Source: Siphonodentalium dalli
Taxonomy: Eukaryota; Mollusca; Scaphopoda; Gadilida; Siphonodentaliidae
Length of the DNA: 64,000 bases
Reading direction: 5' to 3'
Assembly (NCBI GenBank): GCA_032622095.1
Contig: CP136062.1
Location: forward strand, 6,262,001 to 6,326,000
Below the pieces are notes generated by a model that was given only the letters and a program-made list of their open reading frames with translations, searched no databases and was not told the DNA's origin. Below are positions 1 to 12,509 of the stretch, piece after piece. The position numbers and the translations under genes were made by a program. Within the stretch, counting starts at the first letter, position 1. Each line of letters opens with the position of its first letter.

Positions 1-1500
1 TCTTAATGCACCTGTTCAATTATGCAAATTACATAAGCTACATCCATTATCTGGTTTAAAATGTCAGATACACACAGACGATTTTCGGACCAAAGTGCAG
101 AAATCGTTCGAATAAATCTCATGTACAGAACCGTCACAGCCATGATTGGTTTGAAATAGAACCGTAACACGCACCCGTGTTGATTACGAGGCCACAGCTC
201 CCAATTATCAACCCCTATCGGGATACTTTCTCAACTATTTTACAAACGAATAACACGGGTATACTTTATAGTCAGTGTTTGTCTTCAGAATGCGTTTCAT
301 AGTTTATACGCCACGAAAAACAAAGAATATTGTGTCCACGTGGCTTGATTTTCAGTGATAACATGTTGACATTCAACCGTTAACTCGCTAAGATCGAGTT
401 AATTGTGGTCTAGATTTCAGGTTTCGATAACACGTCACTTCTACAGCCTCTGTTCGTTCAGGAAAGTATAATATATTCAAGATATCTATAATTATGCGTG
501 ATTTTGTCACAAAAATGATTATTTTCAATCAGAAGGAACCGTAACAAATCAGGCAAGAACCATCACAATACCAGCGATAGAACGACTTCCGATGTAACAG
601 TTCCCACACATTGGCATTAGTCCTACATAAGTTACAATATATTTTATTCTTGTCTTGTTTAACCCATGATCCTGTTTCTATTGACAAGCGACGGTTTCCA
701 CAGCGATATCTCATTAAAGTAATCACGTCGTGTCTTGTTAACTTACATATTTAGTATGGTTCAGTACCAAAATTTATTTTGTAAATTCTATAGGTCGAAC
801 ATGTACCAAGTGAGTTCACCTTTAATTTCGAATCATAGATACAATTTTCAGTTAAAGTTTGTTTGACTGATTCTTTAACATGTGCTGGTTCGAATTCTTC
901 GGTGCCCTGTATAATCAGAATCGCCTGAGTTCACGTCCTGTTTCAACATAACGTTTTACACGACGTGCGCCATAAAAACAATAGACGATCTAAGGGCCGC
1001 AACTCAAGTAAAAATGATCGATCAAATCTGCAGTTCGAACTTGTTCAATATTTTGTTGCGAAAGATCATACAAATATGAATGAAATTGGTTGGCGATTGT
1101 TCGAGTTATCGCGCTATTGGGTATAATATTCCTTAAACTGGCTAAAATAGACAAATTAGAGCCGTAATTCAGATAAAAAGGTCTGCACTAATTTGGATTT
1201 ACATATTTTTTTTTTGTAAAAGTATGGGGAAGTTATCGATATCACAACTACACCAAATTAAAACCACGGTTCAACTGCAGTAACCATGATTTTATTTTAC
1301 CTTGTATAATTTTACCACCAAATCTTTGGACACATCATATTCAGAAATAGTGAATCCCCAGCTAACCACACCGCAATCGAAACGATCTCTAATTTATCGC
1401 CAAATATAAAAAAAAAAAAATCTGTTCAGCGTTTTTCGACGAATTTGTTCTGAAGTTGTCCGCGTAGGTATCTCCTGAGATAATTCATAGCAAACTATGT
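1..1500. other. AT-rich non-coding flank
   Basis: Only short chance open frames and homopolymer runs. It probably contains the 3' UTR or downstream flank of the minus-strand esterase gene. Confidence 0.5.
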
Positions 1501-1509
1501 CTACATAAT

Positions 1510-1515
1510 TTTATT
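1510..1515 (-). promoter_or_regulatory. Candidate polyadenylation signal AATAAA
   Basis: Reads AATAAA on the minus strand about 60 bp beyond the esterase stop codon, a normal position for a 3' UTR. A second AATAAA lies near 1290-1295. Confidence 0.4.
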
Positions 1516-1575
1516 GACGAACGTGTACTTAGTGAAGAGATATGGGATATATTATACCAATGAATTATTTACTGG

Positions 1576-2111
1576 TCATGCGCCGGCACATTCAAGATTA
1601 ATGAAACGTTGCAACACTATATCTAACTTGGCTAGAAGTCCTCCTAGCCGATGGTGTACGCCATCATTTGAATACAATTTATCAAAGAACTCGGACATAT
1701 CCATCCATACCCACGGCGAATGTTTGATGTAAGTTTTTATCTCTAAGTTGTATTTTTTCACGATTTCGGGTGTCTGCTTCCAAAAGTATTTTCTTGATTT
1801 CGGATGTTTCTTGATTTTATGGGATGCCAGCCAAACGACTTTCGGCCACTTTACTGTCGAACTGTTCATCTGTTTCAGTGGTGAGGATATTATCTTCTCG
1901 ATCACTGGACTACTGTTAAAATTAGAGTGAATTCCGTACATAACGACTGCGTACACATTCGTTTCGTTCATGGCTTGGATCAGTCTGTTTCGGAAAAGCC
2001 ACGCCACTCTTGGTGTTAGTACTTTTATCTGGAAGTACTGTACGAGTATTGTTCCGTCACAGACGCGCGTGTTGTTGTATTTCATGGCCAGGTCGTCTTG
2101 AGGATGCTTTT
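1576..2111 (-). CDS. 3' terminal exon of an SGNH/PC-esterase-type (NXPE/CASD1-like) protein, D-x-x-H block
   Basis: Last coding exon. The start is set by a good acceptor on the minus strand (pyrimidine-rich stretch ending TTTCAG just above 2111), and TGA lies at 1576-1578. It encodes about 177 residues, opening KHPQDDLAMKYNNTRVCDG. Its C-terminal part has WMDMSEFFDK and then DGVHHR, the Asp-x-x-His pair that closes the catalytic triad in SGNH hydrolases of the Pmr5/Cas1p/NXPE type, followed by a closing helix. The middle holds a VYAVVMYGIHSNFN strand-turn, as expected for the GxN-like block. The exon begins with two bases that complete a codon (phase 1), matching the donor phase of the exon at 21081-21518, which carries the GDS block. 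The family acts on O-acyl groups of glycans in the secretory pathway; the substrate cannot be told here. The family call is by motif only. Confidence 0.65.
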
Positions 2112-2639
2112 CTGAAAGTACAAGTCATCAATTTACAATCAACAAGAACACTTAATGCATATAATAAACACCTAACAAAATAAAGCCCCCTTATTATATT
2201 CTGTAATATTTTCTGAGATATTTAAATGGATTTTGATTAAACTTTCCACAAATGATTTGTGGTACCAGATACCTCAAGTGTGCTAAGCACTGTGTTGTGA
2301 GGTGATATATGGCTGAGTGAGCACGAATTGAATGGAAGAGGGGCACTTTTCAAAAGTTACAAAAACACAGGTATATAGAGTGATCACAATCATTTGGGCT
2401 TTGCCTTGGTCACCCACTTCTTGCACGGGCTTGGAACATTCTTATCTGCTGGTACCTCAATGGACTAAATGGTGGGAAACATGGTTTACTGAAAAATGGC
2501 TTCAAATAGACTGATTTCAATAACTATGTGTTGCTCACGGCATGAAGCGTCAAGGGGTCAACCCAAAGGAGTGTGGTTAGACTGAATGGCCTAGGCACGC
2601 AGCGGGCACACTGTGTCCCGAAGTTGATACTCATGTTAC

Positions 2640-3030
2640 TCTCTAAAAAACACTGTGTAGAAACGCTACACACTTTGTACACGTATATGTGTAACATCTG
2701 CTCCCCAACAATTATGTGTTGAAACTGTAGAGCAATTTTTGGTACACAAAATATGTGTAGCTCCATACACACATGTATGTGTAGTCGCTATACAATTATG
2801 TGTAGTAAACGTTGGTAGACAGTTACTACACAGTTAGTACACAGATAATACACAGTTAGTGTGTACTTTATTTATACACATTTGTGTGCATAGTACACAG
2901 TAGTGTGTACTTTATTTATACACATCTGTGTAACAACCTACACAATTTTGTAGTATATTGTACCCAGTATTGTGCATATTTGGTACACACACTGTGTACC
3001 AACTAATCTATACACTTTATGTGTAATAAA
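2640..3030. repeat. TGTGTA/TACACA-rich quasi-palindromic repeat
   Basis: Dense alternation of TACACA and TGTGTA words. An imperfect direct duplication is visible around 2845-2935, where a TGTGTACTTTATTTATACACA block appears twice. A related patch is at 17150-17250. Confidence 0.6.
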
Positions 3031-3182
3031 TTTACATGCATTCTTTTTGCAAATATTGGACATTTTTGGGTGATGTAGCAACTGTAATGTCGAATCAGAA
3101 TCGCATGGTTGAGGCCACTGAATTTAGGCCATCACAGTAAGAATGTTTGATATTGAAAGCGTTAATTATTAGCCAAAATAAA

Positions 3183-3675
3183 TCATGAAAAACATGCTAT
3201 CATATGTTATATATTCTGAATGGACCTCATATTACATTGACATTTACATGTACTGGTATAATACATTTGCAATGACATTGAAATGGGCAAGAAAAGTTTT
3301 AACTCACTATTTATCTAAGTTTTTCCGGTTCAATATAATTGTTTAATTGCCAATTTATTTTACAGGCAAATGACAATGCCAACTATGGGTGATGTTCGAT
3401 AAATTAAGCCTACTGGTTGTATATCAAATAGCACATTCCTCGGGATTTTATTCTGGGTAACATTTTTCTGACAATGCTGTGTTTTCTCAACAAAATTTAT
3501 CAATATGATACTTTAATTATCAGTTTTTGAAGCCACTTCTTCAATTGACCGGGCACGAGGATCTTCGGATTGACTCCAAGCCACCTCTCCCATGTCAATG
3601 ACATGAAGATCTTTCAAAAACTGAGAATGAAAGTAAATATATTGATAAATTGTGTTGTGAAAACACAGCATTGTC
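3183..3675. repeat. First copy of a ~490-bp direct duplication, hairpin with truncated right arm
   Basis: The sequence from CATGAAAAACATGCTATCAT onward recurs at about 3677 with few changes. This copy has the left hairpin arm and the 84-bp cassette, but its right arm breaks off near 3674 where the second copy begins. Confidence 0.7.
3537..3620 (-). other. 84-bp open cassette, copy 1
   Basis: On the minus strand this is bounded by TTCTCAG (acceptor-like) and GT (donor-like). It reads 28 open codons, FLKDLHVIDMGEVAWSQSED then PRARSIEE. See copies 2-4. Whether it is an exon or only part of a repeat is undecided. Confidence 0.35.
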
Positions 3676-4315
3676 ATGAAAAACATGCTATCATATGTTA
3701 TATATGCTGAATGGACCTCATATTACATTGGCATTTACATGTACTGGTATAATAAATTTGTAATGACAATGAAATGGGCAAGAAAAGTTTTAACTCACTA
3801 TTTATCTAAGTTTTTCCGGTTCAATATAATTGTTTAATTGCCATTTGTTTTACAGGCAAATGACAATACCAAATATGGGTGATGTTCGATCAATTAAGCG
3901 TACTGGATGTATATCTTATAGCACATTCCTCGGGATTTTATTCTGGGTAACATTTTTCTGACAATGCTGTGTTTTCTCAACAAAATTTATCAATATGATA
4001 CTTTCATTCTCATTTTTTGAAGCCACTTCTTCAATTGACAGGGCATGAGGATCTTCGGATTGACTCCAAGCCACATCTCCCATGTCAATGACATGAAGAT
4101 CTTTCAAAAACTGAGAATGAAAGTAAATATATTGATAAATTTTGTTGAGAAAACACAGCATTGTCAGAAAAATGTTACCCATAATAAAATCCCGAGGAAT
4201 GTGCTATTAGATATACATCCAGTACACTTAATTGATCGAACATCACCCATAGTTGGCATTGTCATTTGCCTGTAAAATAAATTGGCAATTAAACAATTGT
4301 ATTGAACCGGAAAAG
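3676..4315. repeat. Second copy: long hairpin with ~200-bp arms
   Basis: The left arm (about 3815-4020) and right arm (about 4098-4310) are near-perfect inverted copies; for example the CTGACAATGCTGTGTTTTCTC segment near 3958 is mirrored near 4145-4165. The loop carries the 84-bp open cassette. It looks like a hairpin MITE, but the loop is part of a family also found outside hairpins. Confidence 0.7.
4027..4110 (-). other. 84-bp open cassette, copy 2
   Basis: Same borders as copy 1. It reads FLKDLHVIDMGDVAWSQSED then PHALSIEE. It sits in the loop of the 3.8-4.3 kb hairpin, 490 bp from copy 1. Confidence 0.35.
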
Positions 4316-4375
4316 TTAGATGCAGTCAAGTTTATATTTTAATTGCTTGCATCCAGGATAAGGCATCGAAGTCAC

Positions 4376-4459
4376 CCCTTCGATTGACAGGGTATGAGGA
4401 TCTTTAGATTGACCCCAAGTCACCTCTCCTTTGTCAATGACAAGAGGATTTTTCAAAAA
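4376..4459 (-). other. 84-bp open cassette, copy 3
   Basis: Preceded on the minus strand by a pyrimidine-containing CACTCAG and followed by GT. It reads FLKNPLVIDKGEVTWGQSKD then PHTLSIEG. It is 349 bp from copy 2. Similarity to the other copies extends into both flanks, so the duplicated unit is about 350 bp. Confidence 0.35.
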
Positions 4460-4725
4460 CTGAGTGAGCATGAAAATATCATTTTGATAAGTTTTGACAA
4501 GAGGACACAACACTCTCCAAAAAGTATTAACCCATTAGTTATCATATACATGTATAACGGATTTGTGGAATGGAGCTTCAGAGAAAGTTGCGGCATTGAA
4601 ATTCATATATACCGGTACAATAAAATGGCAATGACAATACAAACAATGCTATTATGAATAGATTTACATGCATGTTACATGCATTTTAATAATTGCTATT
4701 ATTCTGGAGTCAGCATCGAAGTCAC

Positions 4726-4809
4726 CTCTTCAATTGCCAGGGCATGAGGATCTTTGGAATGATTCCAAGACACCTCTCCCGCATCAATGACATGAGGATT
4801 TTTCGAAAA
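4726..4809 (-). other. 84-bp open cassette, copy 4
   Basis: Preceded by TGATCAG and followed by GTGACT on the minus strand. It reads FSKNPHVIDAGEVSWNHSKD then PHALAIEE. It is 350 bp from copy 3. It is open over 28 codons but differs from copy 3 at 9 of 28 residues. Confidence 0.35.
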
Positions 4810-4829
4810 CTGATCATATATTAAATTTA

Positions 4830-5928
4830 TCGTTTTGATCTGTTTTGAACTTTTGACGAGACAGCACTGTCAGATAAGTACTGTTAAAATTTACAAAAGA
4901 AGTTACAATTAAAAGTGGGACCAGCAATTTATGTTGCGTTACATGTACGGTAGTTAGGATACCACCCAGGAATCACTTCTCTATTACTTTCATGGTGTAT
5001 CATGGCAATTAAGATTCAGTATCAATGCTTACATTACAATTCAGAAGCAGAATACACAGAACACTGATAAGGTGTCATCACACCAAACACCAATATTATA
5101 TATGGTCTCTTTGATGTTATTTAATTGTACACCCCACTGACTTATCCTATTTTCAGTAGATAAATACACCCATATTATATTAAACTGACATCGTTTTTCA
5201 ATACAATGTTACCACCATTACTTTGATAGAGGAAAGTTTATTCTCAAAGAGTATAATTATTTTACATGAACTTTATTTTAATGGTATATATTACTATATA
5301 TCCAACAAATGAAGCTGAAAATTCATATTTCATGTGCTGCAGGAGCCTTCAAACTCTAGTTGACACTACAGTAACAGTTGAGGCACAAGCATACATGTTC
5401 ACTGGATAAATGTTATTAGATAGTCCACTTCAGCTGTTTCAGTCAGTTAATAAACTAGAGGAATAATAGTATGACCACTGCTCCAATCCTGTAGTTAGCC
5501 AAAATCAAGGCTTCTTTTACCATGATTTTAATGAACAAAGAACAGAAAATTCCTTAGTTGAATATTGTCAGATCATCAATTACAATAATGTGACTTATCA
5601 TCCATCCCCCTTCACAATAACCTATTACATGGTAATTTACAAAGCATTTGTATGATATTACACGGCTGAAGATTGTCACCCATTTGAGAACTGGTCCATA
5701 AATACTGTTTGTCATCCACCTTGAATGGGAAATTCAACTCATGGCATTTTGAAGCTACAAGTAGTAACATATCATTACTGTATGGTAGACCTCTACTTCC
5801 TGATATAGCACATTTTATATCTGATTATGTAGTCATCCTGAAAAAATAAATATATGAAGTCAGAATTTTAAATCATTTTTTATGTATATCACGGTTTGAA
5901 CTGAACAAAATCTATTATAGCATGGATC
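4830..5928. other. No gene seen
   Basis: AT-rich sequence without a convincing reading frame, RNA gene or strong repeat. Confidence 0.5.
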
Positions 5929-5932
5929 TTAA

Positions 5933-6331
5933 AGGTAATCAATCTGATTAAGAACCCCTAAATTACTATTTCTTCGGATTCAGGGGTAAAAAACAAAAAA
6001 TATTTGAGTCGAGGAACCCATCCATCAAAGCTCAGAATGATCAGATATTGTTTTTGTTTAATTTGTAATTTTCTTGAGATGTGTACTAATAATTGCAACA
6101 GAAACATTTATTCAAACATACGAAGATGGATAACTCTAAAATGAAGCACTGAGAACTTCCTTTTGACGGCATGTTCTGGGCCAGAAACAAGAGATAACAA
6201 AACTTCAAAAATTTATATCTGATCACTCTGAGGGTTGATGGGTAGGTTACTCGACTCGAATCAATTATTTTTTTTTACCTCAGAAGCCAAAGAAATAGTC
6301 ATTTATGAGGGTCTAATCGGATTGAGTACCT
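5933..6331. mobile_element. TTAA-flanked palindromic MITE
   Basis: Arms of about 120 bp (to about 6050 and from about 6215) are inverted copies. The right end reads GATTGAGTACCT and the left AGGTAATCAATC. Both ends abut TTAA (5929-5932 and 6332-6335), as for piggyBac-type target duplication. Single-arm relatives lie at 13979-14100 and near 26046. Confidence 0.65.
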
Positions 6332-6335
6332 TTAA

Positions 6336-8232
6336 CATTTAACCAACCATTTCCCCCCTCTTGTTGATGAAAATCAGGTTCCAGCTATCTAGGTCACTTG
6401 TACCAATGTTAATCATATTTCCCAAACATGAAATGACACACTCTATGATTTCCAGGCTTCAATTTAAAGATGAATTATCTGTTCCCACAACAAGTATATA
6501 GTTTCCTCGGTATAACATAAGAGAAATTAATCAAAAACACCTACCTGGGAACACTACTATCAATTACTATTGATTTACTTATATAATGAGACTATCAAGT
6601 TGCCCTGTGGGACATATATTTGTCACTATTTTTAGAAATAGTTATTGCTCAGAACAAACACGAGCTGTAAACTGTTTAAATATAATCAATATTAAGTATG
6701 CATCAGCTAAGTGCACAATTGTTTGCCTACTCCAAGTGCAGGTGTGGTTTGGTTTTGTATTTACTACACACCAATATTCAATCAAGTAATAATATTTATC
6801 CACTATCTAGGCAAGTTAGTTATATATTGAACATGGCAAGAAATTAAATTAATTCTCTGGTACTGGATAGGCTGTCATGCATGATGTCAAATATGTTGCG
6901 AGTCTCAATGACATCAGGATTGCACTATCGTGGACAAGCTGAAAATTTATACCAACAATGTAATTGAATTTACGAAATATTGCAGCTGTGTAATTAGAAG
7001 TAAAATAAAATAAAATTTTATTCCACACCTATTGACTATTCAACCAAATCTCATAATTGAATACCTATTATTGTATGCCTCTAGGGGAATAGAAGCCAGA
7101 ACTATTTGTGTTGATGTTGTCACCAAGACAGGTGACAAACAGCTATTAAAGGTACATTTAGTATGTCAACAATCAGCTTCAGGTGATGTCCCGATCATAA
7201 TCGGTTATCCATCAGACTTAAATCACAATAAAGGTAGCTGACTCATGGATTGACACAATCGTGTAGAATAAATACAGAACACAACCTGTACCATAATCTC
7301 AAATATATTATCAAAATCATGGTGGACAGTGCATAATTACATTTTGCTCGAGTTTTGCTGTCGCAAAATATATCCATGCACCTTCTGCAACGAGTTCACT
7401 TGATGAAAGATTCTCGATGACACTAGGGGTAACTTAATTTTAGGATCCTGCAAATATTAAAAAAAATCATATTCAATTAAACATGCTGCTGCATGAGTAT
7501 ATGATTCATATTCGATTCAACATCAGCGAAGAATATATCTATATAATATCCCTGTTGAGCTTCGCAGTGCTAAAATGAGTGTTCCGTAAGAAGCACACAT
7601 CGATGGCATTGACGTAGAGTCGAAAGCACCCCCTTATTATGAGAGTAGTTCATCTGGATGATTGATTTCAGCATCCTGACCGACTGTACATGTGCATGTA
7701 GGTTGTGATACATGTGAATCCGATCATGTAGCCCCAATGGCCCGCAAAATTAAAAGATTAGTTGAAATGCAAAAAAGTAACATCATTATATTTTACTCAC
7801 AGACACAGGCTGCCATTGGAAATGTTTTGTCCTCTCACAAATTCCAGATTTATGGCGAAGTTGTCTTGCAGCAAATTCAGAGGATCACATCACTCATTCT
7901 TACGATAAGCTGAGGTTATCTGCAAAAATTAGTAAACACTTATTACAATATTGTTTTCATTAGAAAAAGCTATTACCCAGACTAGTTATTTAATTGCAAT
8001 TGTATACATACACATGAAATCTGAAAATTGGCCACAGCAATAACTTCCCGGGCTATAAAATCGCATACCGGTATGCACTTCACCAACATTCATCAGGGAC
8101 GTGGATGGAGCGTCTCCATTGGGGAGGAATGCACCTTGAATTTGAAATGTATAAAGACACCCTTCCCCACACCCACCTCCTAAAATATCCAACACATGTT
8201 GTATTATATCAGACAAGAAGTCAAATGTGTTT
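6336..8232. other. No gene seen
   Basis: AT-rich stretch with only short chance frames. Confidence 0.5.
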
Positions 8233-8244
8233 TCAAGTTGGAGC

Positions 8245-8532
8245 AGGGGCCCCCGGTGGTCGAATCGGTAGAGTGCCAGGTGTATTACACCGTCACAGGC
8301 CGTCCAACGCTGACGAAGCTGGTTCAAACCCCGTCATAGGAATGGTGACTGGAATCGTGTATCTGGGCAAGTTTGTCAGTTGCTTTCTGGGGGTTGGTGG
8401 TTTCTACACGCAGTGGGGCGATTTCTTGGTGAAGTCAAGCCTCTGAGTGGTCTTTCCTCCACCAGTAAAATTTACAACGTCATGTGTGGCCTAGCGGCTA
8501 GAGTGACGATAAACCCTAATAAACCAAACCAA
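8245..8532 (+). mobile_element. tRNA-derived SINE with perfect 12-bp target duplication
   Basis: The head is tRNA-like: an A-box-like TGGTCGAATCGG at 8258-8269 and a canonical B box GGTTCAAACCC at 8321-8331, about 50 bp apart. The tRNA-unrelated body ends in an AT-rich ATAAACCCTAATAAACCAAA tail. TCAAGTTGGAGC flanks it exactly on both sides (8233-8244 and 8533-8544). The conserved 3' part recurs in reverse at 36989-37100. It is transcribed by Pol III and moved by a partner LINE in this class; the partner is not known here. Confidence 0.85.
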
Positions 8533-8884
8533 TCAAGTTGGAGCCAGTTAAAATTGTGAATTAGAACATAAGTACCAGTAGAATGTCTGCTGAACAGTCT
8601 CTTTAACGACAATAACTTATGATGAACTTATCTTGACCATTTATGTCGCAAGCATCCATAGCGACTCAACTCAAATGTTGAGTTATGTTCTGCATAAAAC
8701 GGGAAAAAAGAAGATAAAATAAAAAAGAGTATTCTCTGTATATGAGCTTTGGTAGCAAGTAAAGTGCAAGTGCACTCTGACCGACTTTAAAATCGCAGAT
8801 GCACAGATTCCCATGGTAATAAATATCTGTGCCATTAAATTTTTTTTTACAAAACATGTCGGAATAATGCAGTTTCCCATGGTA

Positions 8885-10210
8885 GTGGGGGGGGGGGGGG
8901 ATAATTACAGGAAAACATAAAAAATCGTTCACTTTGTGATAGAAGCGCCAAACTTCCAGAATTTGTTAAGTGGTTGGTGAGTATCACTAAACTGGCTGGT
9001 TCCAGATTTTGGAGGTTACCTTGACCTTCAATTTGACCTTGACCTTTTTGAAAATCTCAGTTTTTGGGTTGGGTGGTTTATGCCATCCTTTTCTTGTGAA
9101 AATCGCATCTTCTCACAGTTTTCTCAATACAATTATAGTTGGGAGGTGACCACGGTTCATTGGCCAAAACATATCTCAATTTTCATAAGATGGCCGCCAA
9201 TATGGCCGCCGGAAGTTGAAAATATGACATTTTTTCACAAATATCTTCTAGTTCAATTCATGCTGTTTGGAACTGGTTGAGTAATGCAACTTTATTTTGT
9301 GTTTTGTATATTAACTGATCATTGGAGCAATTAAATATGCAATTATTGGGGTCCTAACCCCTTCCAATCCCTCAAATATTCGATTTTACAGAACGTGGTA
9401 CAAAATTTTACAAAAAAATCACAATTGGGATTCTAGTCATATTTCAACTAGAAATGAAAAGAACATTGTAATGCAAGTGAGGCATATCATTACCTATGAA
9501 TATTCCAACTCTCTGGAACCAAAAATCTTGCCTTGGCTCAAAATGGCTGCCAAAATGGCCACCAAAATATGGAAAATTGTAAATATTGCACCAGGGTGTC
9601 ATGCAATTGCTTACAAGTTGTGGTTGATGTATAACATTGGCTAATCTGTATTCTATACATTGAATACTAACATGTCTGATACACCATGTTTCACTGTTAC
9701 TATTGTCACCACTGACATCACCAGATATATTGGATTTTTCTCTCACAAACTTGAAATAAATATCGGCAAAAAATAACTTTTCAGGGTTCGACCATTTTTT
9801 CAAATAAAATGCAACTACATTTGGTATCAAATGTGTTTATTCTTTTGACCTATCTTAAATGTGTTACGCTATGGTGTTTATAGACTAAATTGCTCAAGAT
9901 GGCTTCCAAAATGGCAACCAAATTTGTAAAAAGTAAATATTTTACACATATCCAGAAAATTATTCACTGCGTTATCCCAAAAGGTAGCAAATTGTGACTC
10001 AGTTGGTTATTATACATGTTAGTTAATTAACTGACAACTAAGTTCTATTATGTTTATTATTGAAAGGAAATGGGCAGAACTTTGAGACGAAACTGAGATG
10101 AACCATGAGATGTGGGTAGTCTGGCCCATTATGATAAAAAAATTATCAACTGGATACAGGATGGAAGCCAAGATGACAGCAAGGGAGTTACTTTATTATC
10201 GTAGATGAGG
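8885..10210 (+). repeat. Left inverted arm of the foldback
   Basis: Contains clustered TGACCTTGACC motifs near 9015-9050 and GGCCGCC-containing repeats near 9190-9210. Its minus strand is open over 128 codons (9830-9444), and part of that peptide (DVSGDNSN, WCIRHVSI, HQPQL, FPYFGGH) is also open in the right arm. It is probably a relic coding segment or chance. Confidence 0.75.
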
Positions 10211-12509
10211 ATATGTATACCGCGAGTTATTGTATGGTTATGGATGATGTGTGGGTATATGGGGAGTGCCCTGTTGGCAACGGTGGGTTGTATATATATA
10301 TATATGTTGTGGATGTGTTATCATTGATGGTGTATGGGGAGTAGATGCATGATCATGAGTATGGCAAGTGTGGAACTTATGAGAGGTCGTATGTGCGGGT
10401 ATTTGTATATCTGGAAGGGCTCACCATTGGTGATGTGCATATGTATACCTGGATTGACTCTATGATAATGGATATGGCGAATAGGTATACATCTAGTGCT
10501 ATATAGTCCATGGTGAGGTGAATAGGTATACAACGCGTGACCGTATGATCGTGAATGTAGTGAATATGTATACATAGAGTGACTATATGGCCATGTGTCG
10601 GGTGTATGTGTATACCTGGTGTTTATACATGGTGACTCGTGGCTGTATCGTCATTTGTGGTATGTATGGGTAAACCAAGTATGGCTGTATGATCAGGTGT
10701 ACGTGTATAAAGTGGGTGACTATGTTGTCATTTGTGTTGTGTTTATGTACATATGGAGTGACTGAGGTAATGGGTGGGTTGTACATGTGTACCTTGGGTG
10801 GCACAATAACTCAAGGATATGTTAATCAATGGAGAGGTCATGTCAGAGAGTTCTCTATCTTGATGGTGTTTATATACATGGGGGCGTTAAACGCGGAAAA
10901 CGATGGCCACCTATTACCACACAGTCATTACATATATACATAAACACCACAGACATAACAATATAGTGACCCACTGTATACATGTACACCTGACCCATGA
11001 CCACGTCACGATACAGGCACACCGGGGATACTCCTAACATGACCGATAACCATATAGTCATTCCTTGTATACCCATTCAGCTCACCATTGGCAATAAGGG
11101 CACCCCCTGTATACCTATTCTCCAAACACGTGGTCAAATAAATCAATATATACATCGACAATGACCATAAAGTCACTCCGCCGACTCCGGGTATACATAT
11201 GCACATCACCAATGGCCATATAGCCACTCGCTTCATACACACACCTTAACAAATGGTACCTGACCTATGACCGTGTGTACCTATTCAAAACATTCATACA
11301 CGACCATGGTCAATGCTTGCATACATATTCACCTCAACATTGGCCATGTCACTCCCTGTATCCACATAGTCACTCAAGATATACGAATACACCACAGCCA
11401 TGTCAGTATAGCCACTCCATGTATGCATATGCACTTTATCCATGGCCATATAGCCACTTGCTATATACACGTATCCCTTGCCCATGACAATAAAGCAACA
11501 CATGTGTATACTGGTATAACCTACACATGATCATACCGCCACGAGTCACCAAACAGGAACACCAGGTATACTCATACGCCTGACACATGACCATTTTAAT
11601 AGTCACCCCCTGTATAGATGTCCATTATATTTATGATCATACAGTCACTACTTTTAGAACCTACATGTACTCATCTCACCATTGACCATACAATCACTAC
11701 CTGTATACATATATCGACACACATAGTCATATAACCACTCGATATACATATACAGCCCACCCTAGACCATAGATTCACTCCAAGCATACAAGTAAGCCTC
11801 ACTAATGGCCATTCAGCCCTTCCAGATATACACACAACCACTCAAACAGTCCATACTTGCATATACACCTCACACATGACAATTCAGCAATTCACTGTAT
11901 AATCATACATGCCATCCATGATAATACATCTAATCCCTATACACCCACCAATGATAATACATCCATGAAATATATAAATATGCGCCCCACCCGTTACCAC
12001 AAGGACACTCCCTATATACCCACACACTCGATAATGTCCACACAGCTTACTCCAGGTAATCATATTCAATCATGACCGTACAGTCATTCCGTGTATACCT
12101 ATACACATTACCCGCAACCATAAAATCACACCCTATTTACCAACACATCCATCCATGATCACACCGACAACACATGTACATCCCACCCATGCCTTTACAG
12201 TCACTCCATATATACATAATCAACACATAGATGACCATGTAGCTACATCCATACACAACACAAATGCCCATACAGGCACACCTGGTGCACCCGTACTGGA
12301 TATACACAATCATACACCATACAGTCACTCCATGCATACCGATTCAGCTCACACCTGACCATGACATCTCCTTGTATACATAGATGCATCTTACAATGGA
12401 CAACCCACTCATAACCATATAGTCACTCATTGTATACCTATTCACATAAGTCATGACATACAATAACTCACTGTATACCTATTCACCTCACGTATGATCA
12501 TAGAGTAAC
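10211..12509. repeat. 42-bp satellite that inverts at about 10.88 kb
   Basis: Degenerate 42-bp monomers, counted directly on three neighbouring units near 11375-11500. The right-half consensus is close to TAGTCACTCCATGTATACCT followed by ATTCACCTCACCCATGACCA. From 10211 to about 10880 the monomers lie in reverse orientation, and from about 10910 to 12509 in forward orientation. The switch lies around the unique CGTTAAACGCGG at 10886. Because 42 is a multiple of 3, long meaningless open frames appear on both strands. Confidence 0.8.

Noticed and set aside
8245..8335. Functional tRNA gene
   Set aside because: A- and B-box-like motifs exist, but no cloverleaf was recognised and the sequence continues into a SINE body with target duplications.
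11267..11530. Long open frames on both strands in 10.2-12.5 kb
   Set aside because: They run through 42-bp tandem repeats; a period divisible by 3 keeps any open unit open. The peptides are simple repeats without family features.
10211..12509. CRISPR-like array
   Set aside because: Units are degenerate, contiguous and without unique spacers, and the setting is eukaryotic.
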